A DNA stretch of 64,000 nt, from assembly GCA_021831035.1 (NCBI GenBank), contig JAKBNL010000005.1, positions 40,170 to 104,169 on the forward strand. The letters are read 5' to 3'. The notes below the pieces were generated by a model, which saw nothing but the letters and a program-made list of their open reading frames with translations, had not been told where the DNA came from and searched no databases. Positions 27,879-35,800 of the stretch are shown piece after piece (within the stretch, counting starts at the first letter, position 1; each line of letters starts with the position of its first letter). Both the position numbers and the translations under genes were made by a program. This DNA is from Actinomycetes bacterium (GTDB taxonomy: Bacteria; Actinomycetota; Acidimicrobiia; Acidimicrobiales; RAAP-2).

Positions 27879-28520
27879 CTAGCCCGACCCCTCGCCCGGC
27901 GCGCCCCCGAGCTGCTCGGCGGCGGCGCGCACCTGCCAGTCGTGGTCGGTGAGCGCCCTCGCCAGCGCCGCGTCGACCTCGGGTCCCTCGAAGGCCGCGA
28001 GGGCCACCACCGCTCGGCGGCGAACGGGTGGGCGGTCCTCGAGCGCGTCGAGCACCGCGGGCAGCCCCCGGGGATCGCCGATCGCCCCGAGCGCCGCGAC
28101 CGCCGACTCACGACAGCGCGGGTCGTCGTGCTCGCGCGCCACCCGCGCCAGGGGCCCGACGGCCGAGGCGTCGCCGATCTCGCCCAGGGCGAACGCCGCG
28201 GCGTCGACCGCGAGGGGGTCGACGTCGTCGAGCCCGCTAACGAGGGCGTCGCGCACCGGGGCCGCGCGCGGCGCCCGGCGGGCGGCCTGCTCGCGCGCCT
28301 CGCGCCGTACCGCGGGGTCGCCGTCGGCGACGAGGGCGCACCAGCGCGCCGCGTCGAGCTCGCCGCGACGGGCGAGACCGCGGAGGGCGACGACGCGCTC
28401 GCGGGTCGTCCCGTGTGCCAGCGCCCCCTCCAGCCGGGCGAGCGACGCGGCCCCGGTGTCGTGACCGGCGCGCACGAGGGCCTCGAGGGGGACCGCTACC
28501 GTGTTCCCATCGTCGGACAC
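27879..28520 (-). CDS. HEAT/PBS-lyase-like repeat protein
   Basis: A 213-residue protein made almost wholly of about six HEAT-like helical pairs (for example VDAAAFALGEIGDASAVGPLARVA and ESAVAALGAIGDPRGLPAVLDAL, shown in part). Such repeats act in protein-protein contacts. The partner is unknown. The GTG at 28520 is assumed; a second GTG at 28474 in the same frame would avoid most of the 60-base overlap with the divergent YlbL-type gene. Confidence 0.65.
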   Translation of the reverse strand: MSDDGNTVAVPLEALVRAGHDTGAASLARLEGALAHGTTRERVVALRGLARRGELDAARWCALVADGDPAVRREAREQAARRAPRAAPVRDALVSGLDDVDPLAVDAAAFALGEIGDASAVGPLARVAREHDDPRCRESAVAALGAIGDPRGLPAVLDALEDRPPVRRRAVVALAAFEGPEVDAALARALTDHDWQVRAAAEQLGGAPGEGSG

Positions 28521-29651
28521 GTCCCCATTCCACCACCCGACCGCGTCCGGCGCCGCTGGCGGACCCTCGCCGGTGCCGTCCTCGCCCTCGTGCTGGCCGC
28601 GGTCGTGGCCGCCCGGATCCCCCTCAACGAGTACGCCCTGACCCCGGGCAACGCCACGCCGGTCACGCCGCTGGTGAGCGTGCACGGCGTTGCGACCGCC
28701 CGCCACCCCGGGACGATCTACCTCACCGACGTCTACCTCCAACAGCTCAACGCGCTCTCGTGGGTGACACTGCACCTGTCGAGCCACGTCCAGTTCGTCC
28801 CGGCCGACGCCCTCACCCCGCCCGGGGTGCCCACGTCGGAGCTCGCGGCCCAGGGCTACCTCCAGATGCGCGACGCCCAGCTCGCCGCCGAAGTCGAGGC
28901 GTTCCGGACCGTGGGCTGGCGTGTCCCGGCGGCCCGGGTCGGCGCCACCCTCACCGGGGTCGTCGTCCCCTCGCCGGCGTCGCGCGCGGGACTGGCCGTC
29001 GGCGACGTCGTGACCGCCGTCGGCGGCCGTCCGGTCCTCGACGCCTGCGGCCTCGTCGCGGCCCTCCACGGCCTCGCCCCGGGCAGCGTCGTGCGCCTCG
29101 GCGTGCGACGGGTGCGCATCTCTCCGACCGGGGTCCTCTCGTGGCGCCCGGCGCGCCGTGTCAGGGTGAGGACGACGGCGCCCCCCGCGGGGGTCGCGTC
29201 GAGCGGCTGTCCCGGCGTGTCGGGGCCGGACCGCTCCTTCCTCGGGGTGGCGCTCGAGGACGACGTCGCCTACCACCTCCCGGCGCGCGTGCGCATCGAC
29301 ACGGCCAACATCGGTGGTCCCTCGGCCGGGCTCGCCATGACCCTGGCCCTCGTCGACCTGCTGAGCCGGCACTCGATCACCGGGGGTCGGGACGTGGCCG
29401 CCACGGGCACGATGGCCGTCGGCGGGGCGGTCGGTCCCGTCGGCGGGGTGGCCGAGAAGGCGGTCGCCGTCGAGCGCGCGGGGGCCCGCGTCTTCATCGT
29501 GCCGCGTTCGGAGATGGGCGCGGCGCACTCGGGCGCGCCGGGGCTGCGGGTCCTCGGGGTCACCACCCTCGCCCAGGCGCTCGCGGACCTGCGCTCCCTC
29601 GGCGGAGCCGCCCCGGACCCGCTCAGCGCGCCCCGGGCCACCTCGGGCTAA
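28461..29651 (+). CDS. YlbL-type PDZ/Lon-domain serine protease
   Basis: The protein (396 residues from the GTG at 28461) has one N-terminal transmembrane helix near 35-53, a PDZ domain (VVVPSPASRAGLAVGDVVTAV, in part) near 170-250, and a C-terminal Lon protease domain. The Ser lies in GGPSAGLAMTL near 290 and the Lys in GGVAEKAVAV near 333, so the Ser-Lys dyad is intact. Homologues (B. subtilis YlbL, Rv3194c) are membrane-anchored extracytoplasmic proteases. The start is uncertain because the next in-frame candidates lie beyond the membrane segment; it overlaps the divergent HEAT gene's 5' end. Confidence 0.82.
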   Translation: MTGAHEGLEGDRYRVPIVGHVPIPPPDRVRRRWRTLAGAVLALVLAAVVAARIPLNEYALTPGNATPVTPLVSVHGVATARHPGTIYLTDVYLQQLNALSWVTLHLSSHVQFVPADALTPPGVPTSELAAQGYLQMRDAQLAAEVEAFRTVGWRVPAARVGATLTGVVVPSPASRAGLAVGDVVTAVGGRPVLDACGLVAALHGLAPGSVVRLGVRRVRISPTGVLSWRPARRVRVRTTAPPAGVASSGCPGVSGPDRSFLGVALEDDVAYHLPARVRIDTANIGGPSAGLAMTLALVDLLSRHSITGGRDVAATGTMAVGGAVGPVGGVAEKAVAVERAGARVFIVPRSEMGAAHSGAPGLRVLGVTTLAQALADLRSLGGAAPDPLSAPRATSG

Positions 29652-29677
29652 GGCCCCGGCGACGAGGTCCGACGCCG

Positions 29678-29683
29678 TAGGCT
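29678..29683 (+). promoter_or_regulatory. -10 element for the DivIVA-domain gene
   Basis: TAGGCT lies 7 bases before the ATG at 29691. The intervening bases (CTAAGGG) could be a weak, too-close ribosome binding site, but the spacing fits a leaderless transcript better. Confidence 0.45.
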
Positions 29684-29690
29684 CTAAGGG

Positions 29691-31421
29691 ATGGACGACC
29701 GGCGTATCCACTCCTCGAATCGCCTGACGTCCGCCGATCTCGCCCGGGTGAACTTCAACGTCGTGCGCAAGGGCGGCTACGACCCCAACGAGGTCCGGAT
29801 GCACCTCGAAGCGGCGGCCCGCGAGATGGCCCACCTCGAGAGCCGCGTGCGCGAGCTCCACGAGCAGCTCGCCGAGGCCCGCCGCCAGGCGGCTAACCCC
29901 GTCCTCGACGAGGCGACCCTCGCCGGGGCCCTGGGCGCCCAGAGCGCCGCGATCCTGCGCTCGGCCCACGAGGAGGCCGGGCGGGTCACCGCCGAGGCCC
30001 AGGAGCGGGCCGCCCAGATCTTCTCCGACAGCCAGCAGCGCGGCGCGGCCTACCTCGTCGACGCCCAGGAGCGGGCCGCCGCGCTCGTCACCGAGGCGGA
30101 GAACACGGCGGCCCAGATCGACCACGACGCCCGCCTGGCGGCCGAGCGGCTCATCGAATCGGCGAAGGTCAACGGCGAGGCCCTCATCGAGCGGGCGCGG
30201 GAGCAGGGTCGCGCGATCGTCGAGCAGGCCACCGGAGCCCGCCGGACGGTGCTGAACGACCTCGCCGTGAAGCGTAAGGCGCTGCATCTTCAGATCGAGC
30301 AGCTGCGCGCCGCGCGCGACTCCCTGAACGGCTTCATCGGGTCGGTGCGCCAACGGGTCGACGACGTGCTCTCGGAGGTCGCGACCTCGGACGAGGCGGC
30401 GCGCGCCGCCGCCACCGAGGCCCTGCGCCAGTCGGCCCCCGCGCCCGATCCGACCGAGGAGGAGCTCCTCGCCGGGACGCCGTTGCGCGAGGTGCCCGAG
30501 GTCGTCACCACCGCCCTCGAGCCGGGCGCCGTCTCGGCGCCGCGCGCGTCCGGTGAGGCGCCGCGGACCGAGGAGACACCCCGGACCCGCCGACGGGGGC
30601 GCTCCGAGTCGGTCGAGGTCCCGTCCTCGTCGCCGGGCCCCGCCGCGGGCGACGAGGGCGACGAGATGTCGGGCACCGACGTCGTCAACGAGATCTTCGC
30701 CCGTCTGCGCAAGGCCACGCTCGAGGAGCGTGGCGCGAGCGCTCCGGCGCCCAAGCGCGCGGCGGCCCGCCGGGCCGAGACGCCCGACGACGAGCTCTTC
30801 CACCGCCGCGACGCCGCTCTCGCCGAGCCCCTCGGGGTCCTCACCCGCCGGGTCAAGCGGGCGCTCCAGGACGACCAGAACGTCGTGCTCGAGCGCCTGC
30901 GCGACGTGACCGCGATGATCACCACCGAGCTCGAGGACGAACGCGTCCAGCGCTCGCGCTACGCCGACGCCGCCTACGAGGCGCTGGCCCAGGCGGCCGC
31001 GGCCGGGGTGGCGTTCGCCCGTGGGTCGGGGGCCGCCCACGACGCACTCGTCGACCGCGAGACCCTCGACGAGTGCGCGGCCGATCTCGCGGTGACCGTG
31101 GTCGTCGCGTTGCGCAAGCGCATCCTCTCCGAGGGCGCGGGCGACGGCGCCGAGCGAGCCAACGCCGCCTACCGCGAGTGGCGCGGCGCGCGGGTCGAGC
31201 GGCTGTGCGCGGACGTGGCGCGCCGGGCCTTCAACGCGGGCGTGGTGGCGGCGACCGACGGCGCGCCGCTGCGCTTCGCCGTCGCCCCCGGCGACCCACC
31301 GTGCGACCTGTGCGCACGTGACGCCGGGGTCCGCGACCAGCGAGCGGGCGAGAAGTTCCCCAGCGGGTCGCCGTACCCCCCGCTGCACGCGGGCTGCGCC
31401 TGCGCCGTCGTCCCGGCCTAG
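29691..31421 (+). CDS. DivIVA-domain coiled-coil protein with C-terminal Cys/His motif
   Basis: A 576-residue protein. Residues 10-60 match the DivIVA N-terminal domain (FNVVRKGGYDPNEVRMHLE, in part). A long Ala/Glu-rich coiled coil spans about 60-240, then a disordered Pro/Glu-rich part and a second helical region at about 355-510. The tail has C538, C541, H566, C569 and C571 in the order CDLC...PPLHAGCAC. That resembles the C-terminal motif of phage minor head (SPP1 gp7/MuF) proteins and could bind metal. DivIVA proteins mark curved membranes and polar growth zones. The gene lies just before UPF0182, 18 bases apart. Confidence 0.8.
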   Translation: MDDRRIHSSNRLTSADLARVNFNVVRKGGYDPNEVRMHLEAAAREMAHLESRVRELHEQLAEARRQAANPVLDEATLAGALGAQSAAILRSAHEEAGRVTAEAQERAAQIFSDSQQRGAAYLVDAQERAAALVTEAENTAAQIDHDARLAAERLIESAKVNGEALIERAREQGRAIVEQATGARRTVLNDLAVKRKALHLQIEQLRAARDSLNGFIGSVRQRVDDVLSEVATSDEAARAAATEALRQSAPAPDPTEEELLAGTPLREVPEVVTTALEPGAVSAPRASGEAPRTEETPRTRRRGRSESVEVPSSSPGPAAGDEGDEMSGTDVVNEIFARLRKATLEERGASAPAPKRAAARRAETPDDELFHRRDAALAEPLGVLTRRVKRALQDDQNVVLERLRDVTAMITTELEDERVQRSRYADAAYEALAQAAAAGVAFARGSGAAHDALVDRETLDECAADLAVTVVVALRKRILSEGAGDGAERANAAYREWRGARVERLCADVARRAFNAGVVAATDGAPLRFAVAPGDPPCDLCARDAGVRDQRAGEKFPSGSPYPPLHAGCACAVVPA

Positions 31422-31427
31422 GGCCCG

Positions 31428-31433
31428 TAGGCT
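31428..31433 (+). promoter_or_regulatory. -10 element for leaderless UPF0182 gene
   Basis: TAGGCT lies 6 bases before the GTG start at 31440. It sits directly after the DivIVA gene's stop. The hexamer is the same as the one before the DivIVA gene. Confidence 0.45.
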
Positions 31434-31439
31434 CGTCGC

Positions 31440-34358
31440 GTGCGCAGCCCGACCGACCTCCCGCCGCGCCCCCGTCGGCTCGGACGGGTGTCGCGCCGGT
31501 TGTGGGTCGGCGTGGGGATCCTCGTCCTGCTGGTCGTCTTCTTCTCGCTGCGCAACGTCGCCACCGTCTGGACCAACGAGATGTGGTTCGCCTCGATCGG
31601 CCAGACGTCGGTCTTCTCCACGCTCTTTTGGATCCGGGTCGGCCTGGGTCTGACCTTCGGCGCGGTCTTCTTCTTCCTCCTCTGGCTCAACCTCCTGCTC
31701 ACCGACCGCTTCGGGGCGCGGGACCTGACCTTTGAGCCCGAGGACGAGGTGGTGCGGCGCTTCCAGAACGCCGTGCGGCCCTACGCCAAGCGGATCTACG
31801 CGGCGATCGCGCTGGTCTTCGGCCTGGTCGCCGGGCTCAACGCCACGGGCGAGTGGCAGAACTACCTCCTGTTCGCTCACGCCCGGCCCTTCGCCGCGAC
31901 CGACCCCCTCTTCCACAAGAACGTCGGCTTCTACGTCTTCACCCTCCCGTTCGTCTCGTTCTGCGCGACGTGGCTGCTCGTCACCTTGATCGTGACCCTC
32001 GTGGTGACGGCGATCTTCCACTTCTTGAACGGCGGCATCCGCGCGGCCAACGTCGCGCCGCGGGTCTCGCCACGGGTGAAGGCGCACCTCTCGGTGATCG
32101 GCGCGGGGATCGCCGTGATGAAGGCGGTGGGCTACCTGTTGGCCAAGTGGGACCTGGTGCTCTCGACCAACGCCTTCGCCGAGGGCGCGGGTTACACCGA
32201 CGTCCACGCCCGGATCCCGGCCCTCACGATCCTCTTCTTCCTCTCCCTCGCCGCGGCGGCGATCCTGCTCTACAACGTCCGTTCCCGGGGCTGGTCCCTG
32301 CCCGCCGTCGCGGTCGGGCTGTGGGCGTTCGTGGCCCTGGTGATCGGCGTCCTCTACCCGACGTTCCTCCAGGCGCTCAAGGTCAGCCCGAACCAGGAGA
32401 ACCTGGAGGCCCCCTACATCCAGCGCGACATCATGGCTACGCGCGCCGCCTACGGGCTCGACGCCGTCGCCTACCACCCCTTCGCGGGGGCCTCGTCGAT
32501 CACCCCGTCCGAGGTCACGGCCGACCTGGCGACACTGCGCAACATCCGCCTCTGGGACCCGTCGAGCAACATCTCGCTCAACACGGTCACCCGCCGCCAG
32601 GCGATGCGCTCGTACTACACCTTCCCGAGCCTCTCGGTCGACCGCTACTACGTCAACGGCAAACTGACCCCGGTCCTGATCGGCACCCGCCAGATCGACC
32701 CGTCGAACCTCCCCAGCCAGAACTGGGTGAACCAGCACCTCGTCTACACCCACGGGATCGGCGTGGCGGTGGTGGCGGCCAACACGGTCGACTCCGCGAC
32801 CGGCAACCCGATCTTCGAGGTCGGCAACATCCCGCCGAGCTCGACCGGCGGGCTGCCCGTGCTCACCGAGCCGGACGTCTACTTCGGCCTCGACCAGTCG
32901 GGCTGGGTGGTCGCCGACACCAAGCAGCCCGAGCTCGACTACCAGGTCAACACCGGGGCCAACGCCGGCACCCCCGTGTACACCCACTACCGCGGGGGCG
33001 GCGGGGTGCCGGTCGGGGGGCTCTTCTCGCGCCTGGCGCTGGCGCTGCGCCTGGGGAACTTCAACTTCCTGATCTCGAACCAGATCACCTCGCAGAGTCG
33101 GGTGATGTTCGTGCGCGACGTGCGCCAGATGGTGAAGAAGGCCGCGCCCTTCCTCAGCTTCGACTCCAAGGTCTATCCCGTGATCGCCAACGGTCACGTC
33201 GACTACGTGCTCAACGGGTACACCACGACCTCGCAGTACCCCTACAGCGAGAACGCCGACCAGCTCACGCCCACCATCGGGGGCCTACCGAGCTCGCTCA
33301 ACTACGTGCGCAACTCGGTGGTGGCGGTCGTCGACGCCTACACGGGCTCGATCCACTTCTACGTGATCCACCCGAGTGACCCCATCATCCAGGCGTACCG
33401 CTCGGCCTTCCCGACGCTCTTCCAGCCGATGAGCGCGATGCCGGTGACGATCCGCGACCACCTGCGCTACCCCTCGGACCTGCTCGCGGTGCAGGCGGCG
33501 GTGCTCGGGCGCTACCACATCACCGGGGCCAGCTCCTTCTACTCGGCGTCGGACCGCTGGGAGGTGACTCCGACGACCGGCGCCGGGAGCCCGGCCTCAC
33601 TGATCTCGTCGACCCAGCTCGTGGCGAGCAACGGCCAGGTCATCGGCACCCAGCTCTCGCCGATGAGCCCGATCTACCAGGTCGGCGCGCTGCCCAACTC
33701 GACCGGCCAGCAGCTGCTCGCCATGCTCGACTTCGTCCCGGCGGGCAACTCGTCACGGGTTCAGGGGTTGAGCGCCATCCTCGCCGCGACGAGCGACCCG
33801 AACGACTACGGCCAGCTCAACGTCTACGAGACGCCCCGGGGCACGACGGTGACCGGCCCCCTCCAGGCCGACTCCGAGATCCAGCAGAACTCCAAGGTCA
33901 GCTCGATCATCACCCCGCTCGACCAGCACGGCTCCCAGGTCCTGCTCGGCAACAACCTCACGGTTCCCCTCGATTCGAGCGTGCTCTACATCCGGCCGCT
34001 CTACGTGACCAGCACCTCAAACCCCATGCCCGAGCTGCGCTACGTGATCGCGGTGTTCAACCAGCAGGTCGGGATCGAGCCGACCCTCGCCGGGGCCCTC
34101 GCCGACGTGCTCGGCCCGGCGGCGCGCGCGGTGGGCGGGACGACCCCGGCCGGCTCGGGCGGCTCGTCGACGACGCCGACGGGCGGCTCGACGACGCCCG
34201 CGTCGTCGAGCGTGGCGAGCGAACTCCAGCGCGCCGCCGCCGCCTACGCCGCGGCCCAGAACGCGCTCGCCGCGGGCGACCTCGGGGCCTACCAGCGCGA
34301 CGTCGAGGCCATGGACCAGGCCATCCGGGCGGCCCAGAGCGCCCTCACCAAGGGCTAG
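31440..34358 (+). CDS. UPF0182 family integral membrane protein
   Basis: This 972-residue protein matches the COG1615/UPF0182 family (Rv3193c): seven predicted transmembrane helices in the first 310 residues, an Asn/Gln-rich extracytoplasmic domain with NIRLWDP, YYTFPSLSVDRYY and YTHGIG blocks, and a Ser/Thr/Gly-rich low-complexity stretch near 900. A short helical tail (AAAYAAAQNALAAGDLGAYQRDVEAMDQ, in part) ends it. The function is not established; a cell-envelope role is inferred from its YlbL and DivIVA neighbours. It converges with the FAD oxidase, overlapping by 4 bases. Confidence 0.9.
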   Translation: MRSPTDLPPRPRRLGRVSRRLWVGVGILVLLVVFFSLRNVATVWTNEMWFASIGQTSVFSTLFWIRVGLGLTFGAVFFFLLWLNLLLTDRFGARDLTFEPEDEVVRRFQNAVRPYAKRIYAAIALVFGLVAGLNATGEWQNYLLFAHARPFAATDPLFHKNVGFYVFTLPFVSFCATWLLVTLIVTLVVTAIFHFLNGGIRAANVAPRVSPRVKAHLSVIGAGIAVMKAVGYLLAKWDLVLSTNAFAEGAGYTDVHARIPALTILFFLSLAAAAILLYNVRSRGWSLPAVAVGLWAFVALVIGVLYPTFLQALKVSPNQENLEAPYIQRDIMATRAAYGLDAVAYHPFAGASSITPSEVTADLATLRNIRLWDPSSNISLNTVTRRQAMRSYYTFPSLSVDRYYVNGKLTPVLIGTRQIDPSNLPSQNWVNQHLVYTHGIGVAVVAANTVDSATGNPIFEVGNIPPSSTGGLPVLTEPDVYFGLDQSGWVVADTKQPELDYQVNTGANAGTPVYTHYRGGGGVPVGGLFSRLALALRLGNFNFLISNQITSQSRVMFVRDVRQMVKKAAPFLSFDSKVYPVIANGHVDYVLNGYTTTSQYPYSENADQLTPTIGGLPSSLNYVRNSVVAVVDAYTGSIHFYVIHPSDPIIQAYRSAFPTLFQPMSAMPVTIRDHLRYPSDLLAVQAAVLGRYHITGASSFYSASDRWEVTPTTGAGSPASLISSTQLVASNGQVIGTQLSPMSPIYQVGALPNSTGQQLLAMLDFVPAGNSSRVQGLSAILAATSDPNDYGQLNVYETPRGTTVTGPLQADSEIQQNSKVSSIITPLDQHGSQVLLGNNLTVPLDSSVLYIRPLYVTSTSNPMPELRYVIAVFNQQVGIEPTLAGALADVLGPAARAVGGTTPAGSGGSSTTPTGGSTTPASSSVASELQRAAAAYAAAQNALAAGDLGAYQRDVEAMDQAIRAAQSALTKG

Positions 34359-35743
34359 GCCCGTCGAGCGGGCGGGCCGAGGAGTCCCTCGGGGTCGAAG
34401 GCGGCCTTCACCCGGCGCTGGAGGGCGACGAGGGCGGGGTCGGTGAGCTCGAGGTAGGCCTCCCACTTATCGCGGCCGAGGCCGTGCTCGCCGCTGATCG
34501 CCCCGCCGAGGGCGATCCCGGCGCGGTAGAGCTCGACGAGCAGCCGCTCACGCACCGCGTCGTCGGAACAGAACACCGAGAGGTGCACGTTCCCGTCGCC
34601 CACGTGGCCACAGCCCGTCACGAGCGCTCCGTGCTCGCCGGCCAGTCGGGCGACGTCCTCGAGGTAGCGCGCGACGTGGGCGCGGGGCACCACGACGTCG
34701 ACGATGTCGTTGGCGCCGGCGGCCTTGGCGAACCAGAAGGCCCGCTCGCGCCCGGCGATGAGGTCGTCGGCGGCGCGGCCGTCGAGGACGAGGGCGTCGA
34801 GGGCGCCGGCCGCCTCGAGGATCTCGTCGCTCGCGGCGAGGTCCTCGTCGAGCTGGGCGGCCGTGCGGGTCTCGAGGACGAGCACCAGGTAGGCCGCCGT
34901 GGCCGCGACGCGCTCGGGCGCGAGCCCGAGGGTGAAGGGGGTCTCGCGCACCAGGACGGCCATCGTGAGCGCGTCGATGTACTCGAGCAGCGACGGGGTG
35001 AGTCCGGCGCGCAGGAGGCGGGTCACCGCCCCGGTCACCGCGTCGAGCGAGGCGAACGGGGCCAGCACCGTCGCGCGATGATCGGCCCGCGGGGTGAGCC
35101 GGACCGTGACCTCGGTCACCAGGGCCAGTGTGCCCTCGCTGCCGATGACGAGCTGGGTGAGGTCGTAGCCCGAGGAGAGCTTCGCCACCGGCGCGCCGGT
35201 GCGCACGACGGAGCCGTCGGCGAGGACCAGCTCGAGGGCGAGGACGTGGTGGCGGGTGACGCCGTGGCGCACGGCGCGCATTCCTCCGGCGTTGGTGTTG
35301 ACGTTCCCGCCCAGGGTCGAGGACGTCTCGCCGGGGGCGACGGGGTAGTGGAGGCCGTAGGGCGCCAGGTGCTCGTTGAGCTGGCGCAGCGTGACGCCGG
35401 CCTCGACGACGGCCACCTGATTGGCCAGGTCGACCTCGACGATCCGGTCCATCTGGTCGAAGCAGACGACGAGGGACCCCTCGACCGGTTCGGCGCCCCC
35501 CGAGAGGCCCGTGCCGGCGCCGCGCGCGGTGATCGCCACGCCGTGGCGGCGCGCCCAGCCCACCAGGGCCACGACGTCGTCGCGGTCGACGGGTCGCGCG
35601 ACGGCGTAGGGCTCGGCCCCGCGCGGGTGGAGGCTCTCGTCGTGGCGGTCGTCGTCCGCGAGCGACCCCCGGTGCGCGAGCGCTATCCCGAGGCTGTCGA
35701 GCTCGGCGCGTGCGCCGGGGCCGGGGTCGGGCACGACCTGCAC
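34355..35743 (-). CDS. FAD-linked oxidase (GlcD/D-lactate dehydrogenase type)
   Basis: The 462-residue flavoprotein has the PCMH FAD-binding fold: ARGAGTGLSGGAEP near 72, GETSSTLGGNVNTNAGGMRAVRHG near 138 (in part), and GYDLTQLVIGSEGTLALVTE near 192. The C-terminal FAD-oxidase domain carries GHVGDGNVHL and SGEHGLGRDK. It probably oxidises a 2-hydroxy acid such as glycolate or D-lactate, feeding electrons to the respiratory chain. A TAGCGT hexamer overlaps the first GTG and is 7 bases before a second in-frame GTG at 35734, which may be the true leaderless start. A strong hairpin lies directly upstream. Confidence 0.88.
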   Translation of the reverse strand: MQVVPDPGPGARAELDSLGIALAHRGSLADDDRHDESLHPRGAEPYAVARPVDRDDVVALVGWARRHGVAITARGAGTGLSGGAEPVEGSLVVCFDQMDRIVEVDLANQVAVVEAGVTLRQLNEHLAPYGLHYPVAPGETSSTLGGNVNTNAGGMRAVRHGVTRHHVLALELVLADGSVVRTGAPVAKLSSGYDLTQLVIGSEGTLALVTEVTVRLTPRADHRATVLAPFASLDAVTGAVTRLLRAGLTPSLLEYIDALTMAVLVRETPFTLGLAPERVAATAAYLVLVLETRTAAQLDEDLAASDEILEAAGALDALVLDGRAADDLIAGRERAFWFAKAAGANDIVDVVVPRAHVARYLEDVARLAGEHGALVTGCGHVGDGNVHLSVFCSDDAVRERLLVELYRAGIALGGAISGEHGLGRDKWEAYLELTDPALVALQRRVKAAFDPEGLLGPPARRA

Positions 35744-35747
35744 GCTA

Positions 35748-35786
35748 GTTCGCCCGTCCGGGCCTGTTGGGCCCGGACGGGCGAAC
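35748..35786 (-). terminator. Strong GC-rich hairpin terminator after the secreted-protein gene
   Basis: A perfect 17-bp inverted repeat (arms 35748-35764 and 35770-35786) with a 5-base loop starts 14 bases after the stop of the leftward secreted-protein gene. There is no T-run, as is common for actinobacterial terminators. It ends 4 bases before the FAD oxidase start, so it should separate the two transcription units. Confidence 0.75.
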
Positions 35787-35800
35787 GAGCGTGCGAGCGG

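Noticed and set aside
28521..33197. 1772-codon minus-strand frame running across YlbL, DivIVA and UPF0182
   Set aside because: Only its last 213 codons (the HEAT-repeat gene) look like a real protein. The remainder is low-complexity antisense of good genes.
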